64,000 nucleotides of DNA, taken from NCBI GenBank assembly GCA_028293625.1, contig JAQGOL010000011.1, positions 124,001 through 188,000 on the forward strand. Direction: 5' to 3'. The translations under genes were made by a program, and so were the position numbers. This DNA comes from Chthoniobacteraceae bacterium. GTDB lineage: Bacteria > Verrucomicrobiota > Verrucomicrobiia > Chthoniobacterales > Chthoniobacteraceae. The notes under the pieces are model-generated. The model saw nothing but the letters and a program-made list of their open reading frames with translations, made no database searches and was not told where the DNA came from. Below, piece by piece: positions 26,537-36,610 of the stretch (positions within the stretch are counted from its first letter, which is position 1; every line of letters starts with the position of its first letter).

Positions 26537-27943
26537 ATGAGTTGGGCGGTATTTATTCTCTACGTGCTCTCCTGGGGCGCGATCCCGCATGTGCTTTTAT
26601 CCAAAAAGCGCCCCGCCGCGACGCTGGCCTGGATCTGGTCCATTCTCCTCTTCCCGGTCATCGGCGCGATTGCCTATCTATTGCTAGGGGCTGACCGGAT
26701 AAAACGGCGCCGTTTGCGCCGGGCTGCCAAGGCAAAGTTTGCGCGCCATAGCGAATCGCCCGGCGCCTCATTGAAGTTGAGCAAACAAACTCCTTCAGCC
26801 ACAGCTCTTTTAAGGGCTCTCGTCAATATCAATGAAATCCCCGCTTCGACCGCCACATCGCTTCGGCTTCTGATCGATGCGGTCACCTTTTATCCGGCCC
26901 TTAAACAGCGGATCGAGCAGGCGCGTCATCACGTGCATGTGGAGTTTTTTATTTGGCGGCAGGACAACCGGGGCCAGGAGTTTTTAGATGCGCTCGTGGC
27001 AGCGGCGCAACGCGGCGTCCAGGTGCGGCTGCTGCTTGACCAGATCGGATGCCTGGGAACGAAGCGGAAATTTTTTGACCCGCTCGTCAAGGCGGGAGGC
27101 GAGTTTGCGTGGTTCTATTCGCTGCCGTTTGGGCGGCACTCACGTTTCACGAACCTGCGGAATCATCGCAAACTCCAAATTATCGACGGGGAATTTGCGT
27201 TTGTGGGGGGAATGAACATTGGCCACGAATACGCTGGCGAAGATCCTGCGTTTGGCGCGTGGCGCGATACGCAGATGGAAGTACAGGGAAATGTCGTGAC
27301 ATTTCTTCAGGAAGCGTTTGCCACGGATTGGTATTTCGCTACGGAATCACGGATCATCGGGCCTGATTTTTATCCGGAGGCGCAAGCTGGCGACGGGCAA
27401 CTTTGTCAGATCATCGCAGGCGGCCCCGACGCACCCCGGGAGCCGATCCCTAAGTCGTTGATCGCGCTGCTTAATTTCGCCTCAAAACGCGTCTGGATGG
27501 CCACGGGCTATTTCGCCCCCGATGTGCCGCTGCTTTCCGCACTCCAGATTTGCGCGGCGCGGGGGGTGGAGGTGCGACTTCTCGTTTCGGAAAAATCCGA
27601 TCACCCTTATCTGGTCCATATTGGCCGTTCCTATTACGAAGAGCTGCTGCGTTACAAGATCCGGGTCTTTGAGTATTCGAAAGCGATCAACCATTCGAAA
27701 GCGATGCTCATTGACGATGAGTGGATGGTGGTGGGATCCGCCAACTCGGATAACCGCTCAATGCGGCTGAATTTTGAATTAAACCTGCTCGCCCATGCGC
27801 CCCAGGAAGCTGCCCGGCTTGAGGAGATGCTCGCAACGGATTTTGCCGACAGCCGCGAAATCACCTGGCCCGAATTTGCGACCCGGCCTTTGAGCCGGCG
27901 TCTGCTTGAAGCCGCGCTGCGGCCGCTTGCTCCGCTTTTGTAG
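26537..27943 (+). CDS. cls: Cardiolipin synthase
   Basis: A 468-residue membrane phospholipase-D-family enzyme joining two phosphatidylglycerols to cardiolipin. Two N-terminal membrane segments (VFILYVLSWGAIPHVLL; TLAWIWSILLFPVIGAIAYLL) precede two HKD motifs: NHRKLQIIDGEFAFVGGMNIG near residue 215 and NHSKAMLIDDEWMVVGSANSD near residue 392. Length and layout match bacterial Cls. It starts 233 bp from the divergent YciE-like gene. It is convergent with the EEP-family gene, with only 3 bp between their ends. Confidence 0.93.
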   Translation: MSWAVFILYVLSWGAIPHVLLSKKRPAATLAWIWSILLFPVIGAIAYLLLGADRIKRRRLRRAAKAKFARHSESPGASLKLSKQTPSATALLRALVNINEIPASTATSLRLLIDAVTFYPALKQRIEQARHHVHVEFFIWRQDNRGQEFLDALVAAAQRGVQVRLLLDQIGCLGTKRKFFDPLVKAGGEFAWFYSLPFGRHSRFTNLRNHRKLQIIDGEFAFVGGMNIGHEYAGEDPAFGAWRDTQMEVQGNVVTFLQEAFATDWYFATESRIIGPDFYPEAQAGDGQLCQIIAGGPDAPREPIPKSLIALLNFASKRVWMATGYFAPDVPLLSALQICAARGVEVRLLVSEKSDHPYLVHIGRSYYEELLRYKIRVFEYSKAINHSKAMLIDDEWMVVGSANSDNRSMRLNFELNLLAHAPQEAARLEEMLATDFADSREITWPEFATRPLSRRLLEAALRPLAPLL

Positions 27944-27946
27944 GCG

Positions 27947-28657
27947 CTAGATCATCTCCAGCTCCGCAAGCAAGGGCAAATGATCGGAGGCAGCCTGCAG
28001 CCTGAGGCTGCGCGCCACATCCACATCAATGATGCGGACATTTTTTCCCACGAAAATATGATCAAGGCAGAGCATTGGAAAACGCGATGGGAAAGTATTG
28101 CGCCGGCCGATTTTTTGCACATCGCGCAGAGCGCCCGAGAGCAGCCGATGGACACGTCCGCCCGCGTGCGAATTAAAGTCGCCGCACACAATGAGCGGCG
28201 CTTTCTCACTAACTTCGCCAACCCAGCCAAGCAAGGCCGCCATTTGCAAAAGACGTTCGCCGCGGCCCAGCCCGAAATGCGTATTGATGACCTGCCAGGG
28301 GATACCGTTGATATCGATTTCCACCCAAAGCGCACTGCGTGTCTCCAGAAAGAATCCCGACTTCACCGTCGGCAGTAATTGAACGCGATGCAGGCGAAGT
28401 GGATGCCTGCTTAAAATCGCGTTGCCGTATTCCTCGTTTCCAATGGTTAAGGCCGGATGGAAATGGAACTCCATTCCAAGTCGTTCAGCGAGCAACTTGG
28501 CTTGATCGAGATTCTCTGAGCGAGCCCTGCCCCGATCGACCTCCTGCAACGCCACCACATCGGGTCCTAATTCTGCAATCACCTCGCCTACCCGCTCCAA
28601 CGAATGAACGCGATCGGTTCCAACGCAACCGTGAATATTATAGGTCAGAATGCGCAT
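27947..28657 (-). CDS. Endonuclease/exonuclease/phosphatase-family hydrolase
   Basis: A 236-residue DNase-I-like fold protein. It begins MRILTYNIHGCVGTDR, and has the metal Glu in VVALQEVDRG, the catalytic GDFNSHAGG, LDHIFVG and the terminal SDHLPLLAELE. The family includes nucleases, sphingomyelinases and inositol-phosphate phosphatases; the substrate cannot be assigned. It has no signal peptide. Its 3' end lies 3 bp from that of cls, and this pairing with a phospholipid enzyme is common in bacteria, so a lipid role is possible. Confidence 0.88.
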   Translation of the reverse strand: MRILTYNIHGCVGTDRVHSLERVGEVIAELGPDVVALQEVDRGRARSENLDQAKLLAERLGMEFHFHPALTIGNEEYGNAILSRHPLRLHRVQLLPTVKSGFFLETRSALWVEIDINGIPWQVINTHFGLGRGERLLQMAALLGWVGEVSEKAPLIVCGDFNSHAGGRVHRLLSGALRDVQKIGRRNTFPSRFPMLCLDHIFVGKNVRIIDVDVARSLRLQAASDHLPLLAELEMI

Positions 28658-28685
28658 CTCAATCAGGCGGGTTCAATTAAAGGGT

Positions 28686-28721
28686 AAAAAAAAGCCGCCC
28701 GGAATTCCGGACGGCTTTTTT
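28686..28721 (-). terminator. Bidirectional terminator downstream of ftsH
   Basis: AGCCGCCCGG at 28693-28702 and CCGGACGGCT at 28707-28716 form a 10-bp stem with one mismatch around an AATT loop. An A run precedes it (28686-28693) and six T follow (28716-28721), so both strands have a U tract. It lies 40 bp past the ftsH stop and 29 bp before the EEP gene start, hence it mainly ends ftsH transcripts. Confidence 0.87.
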
Positions 28722-28760
28722 CAAACAATTCACGCAGACAAAATGTCCGCTGGTGAATGC

Positions 28761-30776
28761 CTATGCGGGAGACTCAGTGAGGCCAGTCGGATAATCCGGA
28801 GCCAAAGTTGTTCCCTGTTCGGGCTGCTTGAGCGGCGGTGGCTCGCTATGCGGCCGCGTCGGCGCGGAAGGCGGGTTTTTCATTTTCCCGAACTCAAGAA
28901 TGTCGCGGATCTGTGAGCCGTCGAGTGTCTCGTATTCAAGAAGCGCCTTTGCGATGGCAACAAGCTGGGAACGATGCGTGGTGAGCAACTCCGTGGCGCG
29001 CGCGTAAGCGTCGTCGCAGAGTTTCCGCACTTCCTTATCGATTTCCTGCGCAGTCGCTTCGCTGTAATCACGCGCTTTGCTCAATTCGCGTCCGAGGAAC
29101 ACATAGTCGTCGTGTTCGCCGTATTCGACCATGCCGAGCTTCTCGCTCATGCCCCATTCGCAAACCATTTTGCGGGCCATGCCGGTTGCCTGCTTGATAT
29201 CGCCACGAGCCCCACTGGTAACGTCGCCAAAAACGATTTCCTCGGCCACGCGGCCGCCCATCGTGACACAGAGGCTGTCGATGAGCTCAAGCTTGCGCAT
29301 GTTATATTTGTCTTCCTGTGGCAACCACATGGTTGAACCAAGGGAAGGACCGCGGGGAATGATCGTAACTTTATGAAGCGGCTCGGTGTGCTCGAGCATT
29401 TCCAGCAAAAGCGCATGGCCCGCCTCATGGTAAGCCGTATTCTCTTTTTCTTTCTCGCTGATTGCCAGGCTGCGGCGTTCACGGCCCCAGCGCACCTTGT
29501 CGCGGGCTTCCTCCAATTCACTGATCCCGATCGCCTTGAGCCCACGGCGGGCGGCAAGCAACGCCGCTTCATTGATCACGTTGGCCAATTCCGCGCCGCT
29601 GTAACCCGGCGTGCCACGAGCGATCACGGCAAGATCGGTTCCCTCCAGAATCTTCACACGCTTGGAATGCACTTTGAGAATCTCCTCACGGCCTTTTACG
29701 TCTGGAAGATTGACCGTAATCTGCCGATCAAAACGGCCCGGACGCAGCAAGGCGGGATCGAGCACGTCAGGACGATTAGTGGCGGCAATAATAATGACGC
29801 CTTCCTGGGTATCAAATCCGTCCATCTCGACCAGCAACGCATTCAGGGTCTGCTCACGCTCATCGTGACCACCACCCATTCCATGCCCGCGATGGCGACC
29901 CACCGCGTCAATTTCGTCGATGAAGATAATGCACGGGGCGCTTTTTTTGCCCTGCTCGAACATGTCGCGCACCCGGCTCGCGCCGACACCGACAAACATT
30001 TCAACAAAGTCCGATCCGCTGATTGAGAAGAACGGCACGTCTGCTTCCCCGGCAATGGCACGGGCAAGAAGGGTTTTGCCCGTTCCGGGAGGCCCGATCA
30101 TCAGGACACCTTTTGGAATGCGGCCGCCGAGTTTCTGGAATTTCTTGGGATCCTTAAGGAAGTCGACGATTTCCTCGACCTCTTCCTTGGCTTCCTCAAC
30201 GCCTGCGACGTCCTTGAACGTGATCTTGTTTTTATCGCGGGCAAGCATGCGGGCCTTGCTCTTGCCAAAGTTCAGGGCGCCTTTTCCGGCCATGCGGATT
30301 TGCTGGCGAAAGAAGAAATAAAGCACCAGGAGACAGAGAATGATCGGAAGGAAACTGATCAGCGCCGAGGCGAAAAGATTGGTATCCGACTTTGGGGTCA
30401 CCGCGATGTTGGCGTCCTTCAAAGTCTTCTGCAAATCAGGCATGAACTGCAGATTGACCTGGGTGCGGAAGGGAACGGTAACCGTTGCCTCAGCCGTCTC
30501 GCGCATGGTCCCCTTCAGATAATCGAGCTGCGTGCCGGGTTCCGAAATGAGTTCAAGCCCTTTTTCTTTGACGACCAAATCGGCGGCGAGTTTTTTCTCA
30601 AGCTCGGGCCACGGCACATCGCGCACGCTGCCGACACCGCCTCCTCTTAAAAACCAAGCGCCGCCAATCAGCGCAATGGCGAGCGCAAAGAGGACCAAGC
30701 CTCGCCAGTTAAAGTTGGGATCCTGTACAGGAGGCGGGCGATTGCCCTTGGAATTGCGGTTTTCAGGTTGAGCCAT
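28761..30776 (-). CDS. ftsH: ATP-dependent zinc metalloprotease FtsH
   Basis: A 671-residue membrane AAA+ protease that degrades misfolded membrane proteins and regulators. There is an N-terminal membrane segment ([17 protein letters not shown]), a periplasmic region and a second segment ([19 protein letters not shown]). The AAA domain has Walker [19 protein letters not shown], the pore [15 protein letters not shown] and Walker [12 protein letters not shown]; the zinc site is HEAGHALL. The C-terminal tail is Pro-rich ([19 protein letters not shown]). The gene is single, with a terminator downstream. Confidence 0.97.
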   Translation of the reverse strand: MAQPENRNSKGNRPPPVQDPNFNWRGLVLFALAIALIGGAWFLRGGGVGSVRDVPWPELEKKLAADLVVKEKGLELISEPGTQLDYLKGTMRETAEATVTVPFRTQVNLQFMPDLQKTLKDANIAVTPKSDTNLFASALISFLPIILCLLVLYFFFRQQIRMAGKGALNFGKSKARMLARDKNKITFKDVAGVEEAKEEVEEIVDFLKDPKKFQKLGGRIPKGVLMIGPPGTGKTLLARAIAGEADVPFFSISGSDFVEMFVGVGASRVRDMFEQGKKSAPCIIFIDEIDAVGRHRGHGMGGGHDEREQTLNALLVEMDGFDTQEGVIIIAATNRPDVLDPALLRPGRFDRQITVNLPDVKGREEILKVHSKRVKILEGTDLAVIARGTPGYSGAELANVINEAALLAARRGLKAIGISELEEARDKVRWGRERRSLAISEKEKENTAYHEAGHALLLEMLEHTEPLHKVTIIPRGPSLGSTMWLPQEDKYNMRKLELIDSLCVTMGGRVAEEIVFGDVTSGARGDIKQATGMARKMVCEWGMSEKLGMVEYGEHDDYVFLGRELSKARDYSEATAQEIDKEVRKLCDDAYARATELLTTHRSQLVAIAKALLEYETLDGSQIRDILEFGKMKNPPSAPTRPHSEPPPLKQPEQGTTLAPDYPTGLTESPA

Positions 30777-31010
30777 ATGGGAAATTTTTCGAAAAAGTGC
30801 GTGACCGTATCAGAAAATTATTCGGGTGCAACCGATCGGACGAGGGTGGCAGCGCAGGGGTGGAGCCTATTATCCTCGGCGGACTTCAATACGCACCGGA
30901 AATCTTCTCTTGAACAAAACCTTGAAAACGCTCGGTGCGCAAGTGGCGAAGATCGAATGACGGTTCGGTGACCACGGCAGGAAGAAATGAGGCGCTGGCA
31001 AAGTGCCCTT

Positions 31011-32309
31011 TTATTCTTCCATCCAGACGAATACCGGCGATCCGTCCGCGGAAAGCTCAATCAGGCCGTCCTTGTTCACCTGCACCTCAATACGTTCGGC
31101 GGGAGCCTCGCTTAACGGCATCCTTTCGGCCCGCACGACCCGGCCCAAAGCGACTTTCACCGTGGTGAGGGCCGGTTCTCCCGTCGCTTTCCACACCGCA
31201 ATCAGCCGTTTGCCCGGCTCGGTTGCCTGTGTGAATTCGTACACAAAACTCTCCGCAACCTCCTCGCGCACCACCCGGCTGAAACGATAATCGCCCAAGC
31301 TGCGTTGCAGCCAGGCCGCGGCGTGGTAGGCGGGCTTTGGCTGGAACTTGCGCGTCAATCCCGACGAGCCGTGTATCTGCGGTTGATCCTCATCGTTGAA
31401 GAAATAGAGGTACGCGCGATCCAATCCGAGTCCGGCGGCAATCATCCATGCCCGTACGATCCACTGTGCCTGCTGGGTCTCGGTATTCCCCTCCCACTTG
31501 GCGAACGTGCCACTGGCCGGTGCCGGCTTGGACGAGGCGTCCCAGCCAAATTCCGTCAGCCACAATTCCTTGCCAGGGGCATGCTCCGCGCGCCAATCGA
31601 GCACCGAATGCAGGTGTTTTAGAAATTCAATCTTCGGATCTTCGGGAAAACTGCGGCGCCAGGTCGGCCACCCTTCCACTTCCGCGTAGAGATGAATATT
31701 GACGATGTCGTAGAGCGATTCGAGCCCGCTCAGGCAGTCGACACTTTTGGAATATCGGCCGCTCGGCCCGAGGTTGGCCGCGCAGCATGCGATCCGCATC
31801 CCGGGATCGCCCTTGCGAAGGCCGCCCGCCATTGCTTCAAAAATGCGCCGGTATTCGGCATCGGAATACTTGCCCGGTTCATTGCCGATTTCGGCCGATT
31901 CGACCAATGCCGTGGAACCGGGACCAAAAGCCCTGGCAAATGCTTCACCGTACGCGGCGGCATCGCGGGCGGGATCTTTCCAAAGCGCAGGCGCCAAATC
32001 ATCAAACATCAAGCAGGCGTCCACCCGCATCCCCGCCTTAAGCCAGGAACCATAGACCTGGGACCAGTCGACGCGGTTGCGCGCCATTGGGAAGGTGGTC
32101 GAAAAACTCGTCTCTTCGCCCAGATCCCAGACAATCGGATGATAATCGCGCACCAATTTGACGACCGGCGCGTAAAGGGCGGGCTTGAACTGCACCGTGT
32201 GCCCGTTGAGTCCCATGAAATCGCGCATCAACGGACGTGGTTTTTCGGCGGCGTCAGCATGTGCGAACGTCAATAGACCAAGGCAGAGGAGGCTCCGGGG
32301 AAATTCCAT
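31011..32309 (-). CDS. Secreted clan-A glycoside-hydrolase-like protein
   Basis: A 432-residue protein from ATG 32309 with a signal peptide (SLLCLGLLTFAHADAAE). The body has hallmarks of (β/α)8 clan-A glycosidases: an acid/base Glu in ESAEIGNEPGKYSD and a likely nucleophile Glu in ELWLTEFGWDAS. A β-rich C-terminus follows (GLTRKFQPKPAYHAAAWLQ). It resembles GH39 or GH5-type enzymes, but the family is not certain. It should act outside the cytoplasm on a polysaccharide. It lies 235 bp upstream (in its direction) of ftsH's start and is divergent from the ABC fusion gene. Confidence 0.75.
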   Translation of the reverse strand: MEFPRSLLCLGLLTFAHADAAEKPRPLMRDFMGLNGHTVQFKPALYAPVVKLVRDYHPIVWDLGEETSFSTTFPMARNRVDWSQVYGSWLKAGMRVDACLMFDDLAPALWKDPARDAAAYGEAFARAFGPGSTALVESAEIGNEPGKYSDAEYRRIFEAMAGGLRKGDPGMRIACCAANLGPSGRYSKSVDCLSGLESLYDIVNIHLYAEVEGWPTWRRSFPEDPKIEFLKHLHSVLDWRAEHAPGKELWLTEFGWDASSKPAPASGTFAKWEGNTETQQAQWIVRAWMIAAGLGLDRAYLYFFNDEDQPQIHGSSGLTRKFQPKPAYHAAAWLQRSLGDYRFSRVVREEVAESFVYEFTQATEPGKRLIAVWKATGEPALTTVKVALGRVVRAERMPLSEAPAERIEVQVNKDGLIELSADGSPVFVWMEE

Positions 32310-32497
32310 TCCGCCACTTTGGAGAGCCGTGCAGCGCAATTCGATCCCGGAATTTGCGAAGTTCCACGAGCGCATGCGCCAGCATGAAAAAAACAGCAGA
32401 GTAAACAGGCACCCGTTTTTTGGGCCTAGCGGCAAGCGCGGCAGGCGTTTATAGATTCCGCCCCCCATCACTCCGCCACCCTGAAGTGGTTCACTCG

Positions 32498-35400
32498 ATG
32501 AGTTTTTTTACATCCGGCATTTATCACCACCTACGCGAGCGAGTTCACCGTCATCCGATGATGCATCGGGCATGGCGGATTGCGATTACCCTGCAACGCC
32601 GCCTCCTGCGCCGTCCCCGTTCGGTGACCGAAGGTCCAAATTTGCTCCCCCTGATGATTCAGGTGCTTGCGGCCTTTTCAAAAACCGGCCGCGGCGATGT
32701 CCTGGAGGAGGAAATTGACTCGTCGCTTGGCTTTTTGCGGTACGACTATCCGGAAGCGGTTTATTCGGAACTGCGGAAGCTTTTCCGGCAGGCGCTTAAC
32801 GAGCAGCAGGATCTCAATGCGATGGCGCTCAAACTCGGCAACCAGCTTAGTGCCGAGCGCAAGATCATGCTCGGAGTGCAGCTTTATGATCTCATTTCCA
32901 AGGCTGGCCTCGATCAGGGGCAGGTCGTGGCCTATTACGGGTTCATGGCGCAGCTGGGAATGGCGGCCCAGGCCATCGACATCGTTTACCAGCTTAACGC
33001 CAACGAAGAGTCCGACAAATCGGTTTTCCAGCATGGTCAATCCCCCCTCGAATCGCTGACTTTCGGCGCCGACGGGCATTCCGATGTTAAACTCAAGGGG
33101 CTGGCCGGGGTCGAACGGCTCGTTGCCTTTCGCTATCACGACCTGATTTTGCTCAAAAACCAGAGCTCAAAGGGAATCGTCGTCCGGGGACGCCCTCTTG
33201 GGCCGGGTGCGTTCTGCCGGATTTATACAGGACAGCGGATCGTGCTGGGTGAACAGGTGCTCACTTACCAGGATCTGGCCTACTATTTTAACGCGAAGAA
33301 AAACGTCTCGCTGACGCAGGTTTTTCTGAACATCGACAACGACGATGAAGTGCAGCTCGAAAAAGTGCGCACACGCGAGTCGGTGCTTGAGGTCAAGTTC
33401 GGCCTCAAAGTGCAGGTGCGCGCCCTCAAGCCGGTCGATGCGCTCCTTAACGGCATTGCGCTTCGGGCCGGGGCGATCATTGAGGCAACCCTTGATGACA
33501 AAATTGTTTTCCATAACGATTCCGAGCTGCCGTTGAGCGATTTGCGCCGGCGCGCGCGCGCCCTGGGCGGCCGTTTCCAGCTCAAGGCGTATAAGTCGAG
33601 CTATCTGGTCTCCAACAATCCCTCGCTGCTTGATGTGGACGATATCCTGCTTTCACCGGGCACAAGCGGCGACGTGTTGTTGAAGATTCTTTGCAATTAC
33701 GAAGCCAAGATCGGGAAACTGGAGGTGATCCAAGCCGATCGGGCGATCATGGTCGGCGAGCTGCCGGTGCGGACCACTTGCGAGCTGCGCGACGGCGACA
33801 CGATTCGCATCGATACGGGCCAGGTGCTGCGGTGCAATTTTTCCGAGCGGATCATTGAAGAGGAACGCAACATCATTGCCCGGCTGGAGATGAACGATGT
33901 GACGCATCGCTTTCGCCGTCATGAATCCAGCCTCGACGGCATTTCTTTCAATGTGGGGCGCGGCGAAATGGTCTGCGTGATGGGAGCCAGCGGTTCGGGC
34001 AAATCGACCCTGTTGCGCGCGATCGCCGGCCAGCTTCAGCCCAGCCAGGGGAGCATCCTGCTTAATGGCCAGGCGCTTTACAGCAACCTGGAGGAGTTAA
34101 AACATTTCATCTCATACATCCCTCAGGACGACGCCTTCGACGAGCAACTTACCATCGAGGAAAATCTGGAGTTCGCCGCCGCGATCCGGTCCCCGCATCT
34201 TTCCAGCCGCGATCGGTCCCGCCGGATTGAAGGCAAGCTGCTTGAACTTGGGTTGAATGAACGGCGCGATTCGGTGGTTGGGAGCGCAGTTAAAAAGCGG
34301 CTTTCGGGCGGTGAACGCAAACGGCTCAATATCGGGCTCGACATGATCAGCTCGGCGGACATTTTTTTGTTCGACGAACCGACCAGCGGCTTGAGCAGCA
34401 AGGACAGTGAACACGTCATCGACATCATTCGCTCGATGGCGCACAACAAAATTGTCCTGGTGACCCTGCATCAGCCCACTTCGAAACTCTTTCAGATGTT
34501 CTCGAAAGCGCTCCTGCTGGATAAAGGGGGCAAACTGGTCTTTTACGGCACTCCAAGCGAGATGCTCAGTTACTTTGCCGCAGCTGAGCATGAGCAACAG
34601 TTCGGAACGGAACTCGGCGGCTGCCCCGCCTGCGGCACGACACGGCCGGAGTTTATTTTCGACGTTTTGGAAACGCCGTTGCGCGATCTGAGCGGCGACG
34701 TCATTTACGAGGAAAACAGCCAGAGCCAGTTCGTGCCGGCCCGCCGCTTCTCGCCCGATTACTGGCGCGATAAATACGAGAGTTTCCGCCTGTTGCAGGA
34801 CATGCGCCAGATCAGCGTGCGCAAACCGGCGCCGCCGCCGCCCGCGCCCATTCCGGCCGCGACTTCGCGAAAACGCAACCCGATCCGATGGCGGGACGAA
34901 TGGACGCAATTGCGAACCCTGCTGAGGCGCTCGTTTATCTCCAAACTACGCAACCGCGGGAATTTGGTGATCACGGTTTTGGTGCCGCCAATGCTGGCGC
35001 TGGTAACGGGCTGGGCGCTTTATTTTACCGATGACGCCTCGGGCAAATATGATTTTGCAAGCGCCTTCCATATTCCGACCTACATCTTTATCGCGCTGCT
35101 CGTCTCGCTCTTTCTGGCGCTTATGAACAGCGTTGACGACATCATCCGCGACCGGGTGGTGCTCAATCGGGAGCGCAATCTCGACGTACGGATGCCGTAT
35201 TACATCTTCAGCAAATTCAGCACGCTGACCCTCTTTTCGGCCGTCCAGTGCGCGCTCTTTGTCGTGGTCGGCAATCAGATCCTTGAGATCCGGGGGATGT
35301 TCTGGCCGTACTTTGTTTTTATGCTCATCACCGCCACGAGCGGCACGAGCCTTGGCCTGTTCATCAGCTCGTTTGTCGCGGACTCCAAAACGGCGGCCAA

Positions 35401-36133
35401 CTTTGTCCCTCTGGTCCTTATTCCGCAGCTTATCTTTGGAGGCGCGCTCATCAAGTATGAGGAAATGAACCGCGACCTTGACCTGCGATACACCTTTAGC
35501 AGCTGGTTTAAACGGCATCCGGAGATTCCATCCGCGGATCGCAACGACGCGGCATTGACCGTGCCGTTTATCAGCCGGTTTGTGGCGACGCACTACAGCT
35601 ATGAAGCGCTCATTGTTGCCCAGGCTAAACTCAATCCCTTGAGCATTCGCCAGGACCGGATCTTAAAACAGATCGACCAGTTGGTTTCCAAGCACAACCT
35701 GACGCCGCCCGACTCCACACGCCTTGATGACCTCAAGGATACACTCGCGCTTTTAAGCGGTCTGGATTGCGGGTCCGAGGCTGAGGTGGAAAAGCGGCTC
35801 CGGCGCGTTGATGGCATCATCAACGGTAAATCGCTCGACACAGGAGGCTTACGCAGCCGCGTCTCGGGAGTGACCGCGGAGCGGCTTTACACAAATCAAA
35901 AAGTAACCGACCTGGTTTCAAAGGCGGAAGCCGAGCAGGACGATTACAGGCGCTACGACAAAAAAACCCAGCAGAGTCGCGTCAACGTCTTCTTTGGACC
36001 GGCGAAATATTTCGGCAAGCTTTCAATGAGCGTCTTTGCCTGGAACAGCGGTGTGCTGATTCTTTCCAGCCTTACCCAACTCATTTTAATCTACCTGATC
36101 CTTAAGCGCCAACTTCGTCCCCGTGGCATTTAA
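32498..36133 (+). CDS. TerB-like/FHA-like/ABCG-type ABC transporter fusion
   Basis: A 1211-residue protein. Residues ~45-170 look like a TerB-type helical domain (LLPLMIQVLAAFSKTGRGD, AERKIMLGVQLYDLISKAG). Residues ~190-460 are β-rich with FHA-like features (ILLSPGTSGDVLLKIL, CELRDGDTIRID). The ATPase follows: Walker A GASGSGKSTLLRAIAG near 495, YIPQDDAFDEQLTIEENL, signature LSGGERKRLNIGLDM near 602 and Walker B IFLFDEPTSGL near 620. From ~825 to the end is an ABC-2 membrane domain. A CPAC motif lies near 708. The domain order is that of ABCG half-transporters with an added sensory N-terminus. The substrate is unknown. Confidence 0.85.
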   Translation: MSFFTSGIYHHLRERVHRHPMMHRAWRIAITLQRRLLRRPRSVTEGPNLLPLMIQVLAAFSKTGRGDVLEEEIDSSLGFLRYDYPEAVYSELRKLFRQALNEQQDLNAMALKLGNQLSAERKIMLGVQLYDLISKAGLDQGQVVAYYGFMAQLGMAAQAIDIVYQLNANEESDKSVFQHGQSPLESLTFGADGHSDVKLKGLAGVERLVAFRYHDLILLKNQSSKGIVVRGRPLGPGAFCRIYTGQRIVLGEQVLTYQDLAYYFNAKKNVSLTQVFLNIDNDDEVQLEKVRTRESVLEVKFGLKVQVRALKPVDALLNGIALRAGAIIEATLDDKIVFHNDSELPLSDLRRRARALGGRFQLKAYKSSYLVSNNPSLLDVDDILLSPGTSGDVLLKILCNYEAKIGKLEVIQADRAIMVGELPVRTTCELRDGDTIRIDTGQVLRCNFSERIIEEERNIIARLEMNDVTHRFRRHESSLDGISFNVGRGEMVCVMGASGSGKSTLLRAIAGQLQPSQGSILLNGQALYSNLEELKHFISYIPQDDAFDEQLTIEENLEFAAAIRSPHLSSRDRSRRIEGKLLELGLNERRDSVVGSAVKKRLSGGERKRLNIGLDMISSADIFLFDEPTSGLSSKDSEHVIDIIRSMAHNKIVLVTLHQPTSKLFQMFSKALLLDKGGKLVFYGTPSEMLSYFAAAEHEQQFGTELGGCPACGTTRPEFIFDVLETPLRDLSGDVIYEENSQSQFVPARRFSPDYWRDKYESFRLLQDMRQISVRKPAPPPPAPIPAATSRKRNPIRWRDEWTQLRTLLRRSFISKLRNRGNLVITVLVPPMLALVTGWALYFTDDASGKYDFASAFHIPTYIFIALLVSLFLALMNSVDDIIRDRVVLNRERNLDVRMPYYIFSKFSTLTLFSAVQCALFVVVGNQILEIRGMFWPYFVFMLITATSGTSLGLFISSFVADSKTAANFVPLVLIPQLIFGGALIKYEEMNRDLDLRYTFSSWFKRHPEIPSADRNDAALTVPFISRFVATHYSYEALIVAQAKLNPLSIRQDRILKQIDQLVSKHNLTPPDSTRLDDLKDTLALLSGLDCGSEAEVEKRLRRVDGIINGKSLDTGGLRSRVSGVTAERLYTNQKVTDLVSKAEAEQDDYRRYDKKTQQSRVNVFFGPAKYFGKLSMSVFAWNSGVLILSSLTQLILIYLILKRQLRPRGI

Positions 36134-36196
36134 GGTTTTGGAAATCTTTCTGTTTGACCCAGAAACAGCGCGTGCTATTTTCGCGGCTTCTTCAGT

Positions 36197-36273
36197 CGGG
36201 CTGTGGCTCAGCTTGGTAGAGCGCTTCGTTCGGGTCGAAGAGGTCGAGAGTTCGAATCTCTCCAGCCCGACCA
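36197..36273 (+). tRNA. tRNA-Pro (CGG anticodon)
   Basis: CGGGCTG at 36197-36203 pairs with CAGCCCG near the 3' end, followed by A and an encoded CCA (36271-36273). The anticodon arm is CTTCG-TTCGGGT-CGAAG, with anticodon CGG and G at position 37, as in proline tRNAs. The D arm is GCTCAGCTTGGTAGAGC and the T arm GAGAGTTCGAATCTCTC. The 77 nt include CCA. It lies 63 bp after the ABC fusion gene, on the same strand. Confidence 0.96.
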
Positions 36274-36343
36274 CTTCCTTTGACTCTCTGCAATCAGGCG
36301 GTTAAACAACTTGCCGACCGCTTTTTAGCGGCTCCCACCTCAA

Positions 36344-36610
36344 CTATTCCACGCTCGATTTGCGTGACCCGTTTTTTCCCTGGAGCGACTGCTGCACCAT
36401 TTTCATCAGACGCGCTTTAGCGTCAGTGCGCGGCGGCTGAGGACGCAAGCTCAGTGCAAATGCGGCGCTCAGGCGACGGCATTCCTGCACATAACGCTCG
36501 GCGCGTTGCCCGAAATCTTTTCGCGCAATATTGAATGCTTCCTTCTCTTCCTCGTCCAATGCACCCACCACGTAAAGCCGGGCATTATTCTCAAACTCTT
36601 CAAAATTCAT
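36344..36610 (-). CDS. Small anti-sigma-factor-like protein
   Basis: An 88-residue protein beginning MNFEEFENNARLYVVGALDEEEKEAF, which matches the N-terminal helical motif of RskA/zinc-less anti-sigma factors (a...Y.LGAL...E...F). It has no His/Cys zinc motif and no membrane segment. Its start overlaps the end of the sigma-factor gene by 11 bp, a typical coupling of sigma and anti-sigma. It probably binds and holds the sigma factor; release by a signal is unproven because the sensory part found in full-length anti-sigma factors is missing. Confidence 0.75.
   Translation of the reverse strand: MNFEEFENNARLYVVGALDEEEKEAFNIARKDFGQRAERYVQECRRLSAAFALSLRPQPPRTDAKARLMKMVQQSLQGKNGSRKSSVE

Noticed and set aside
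30777-31010. Open frame and possible RNA between ftsH and the glycosidase gene
   Set aside because: The frames have no family features and no convincing hairpin with a U tract was found.
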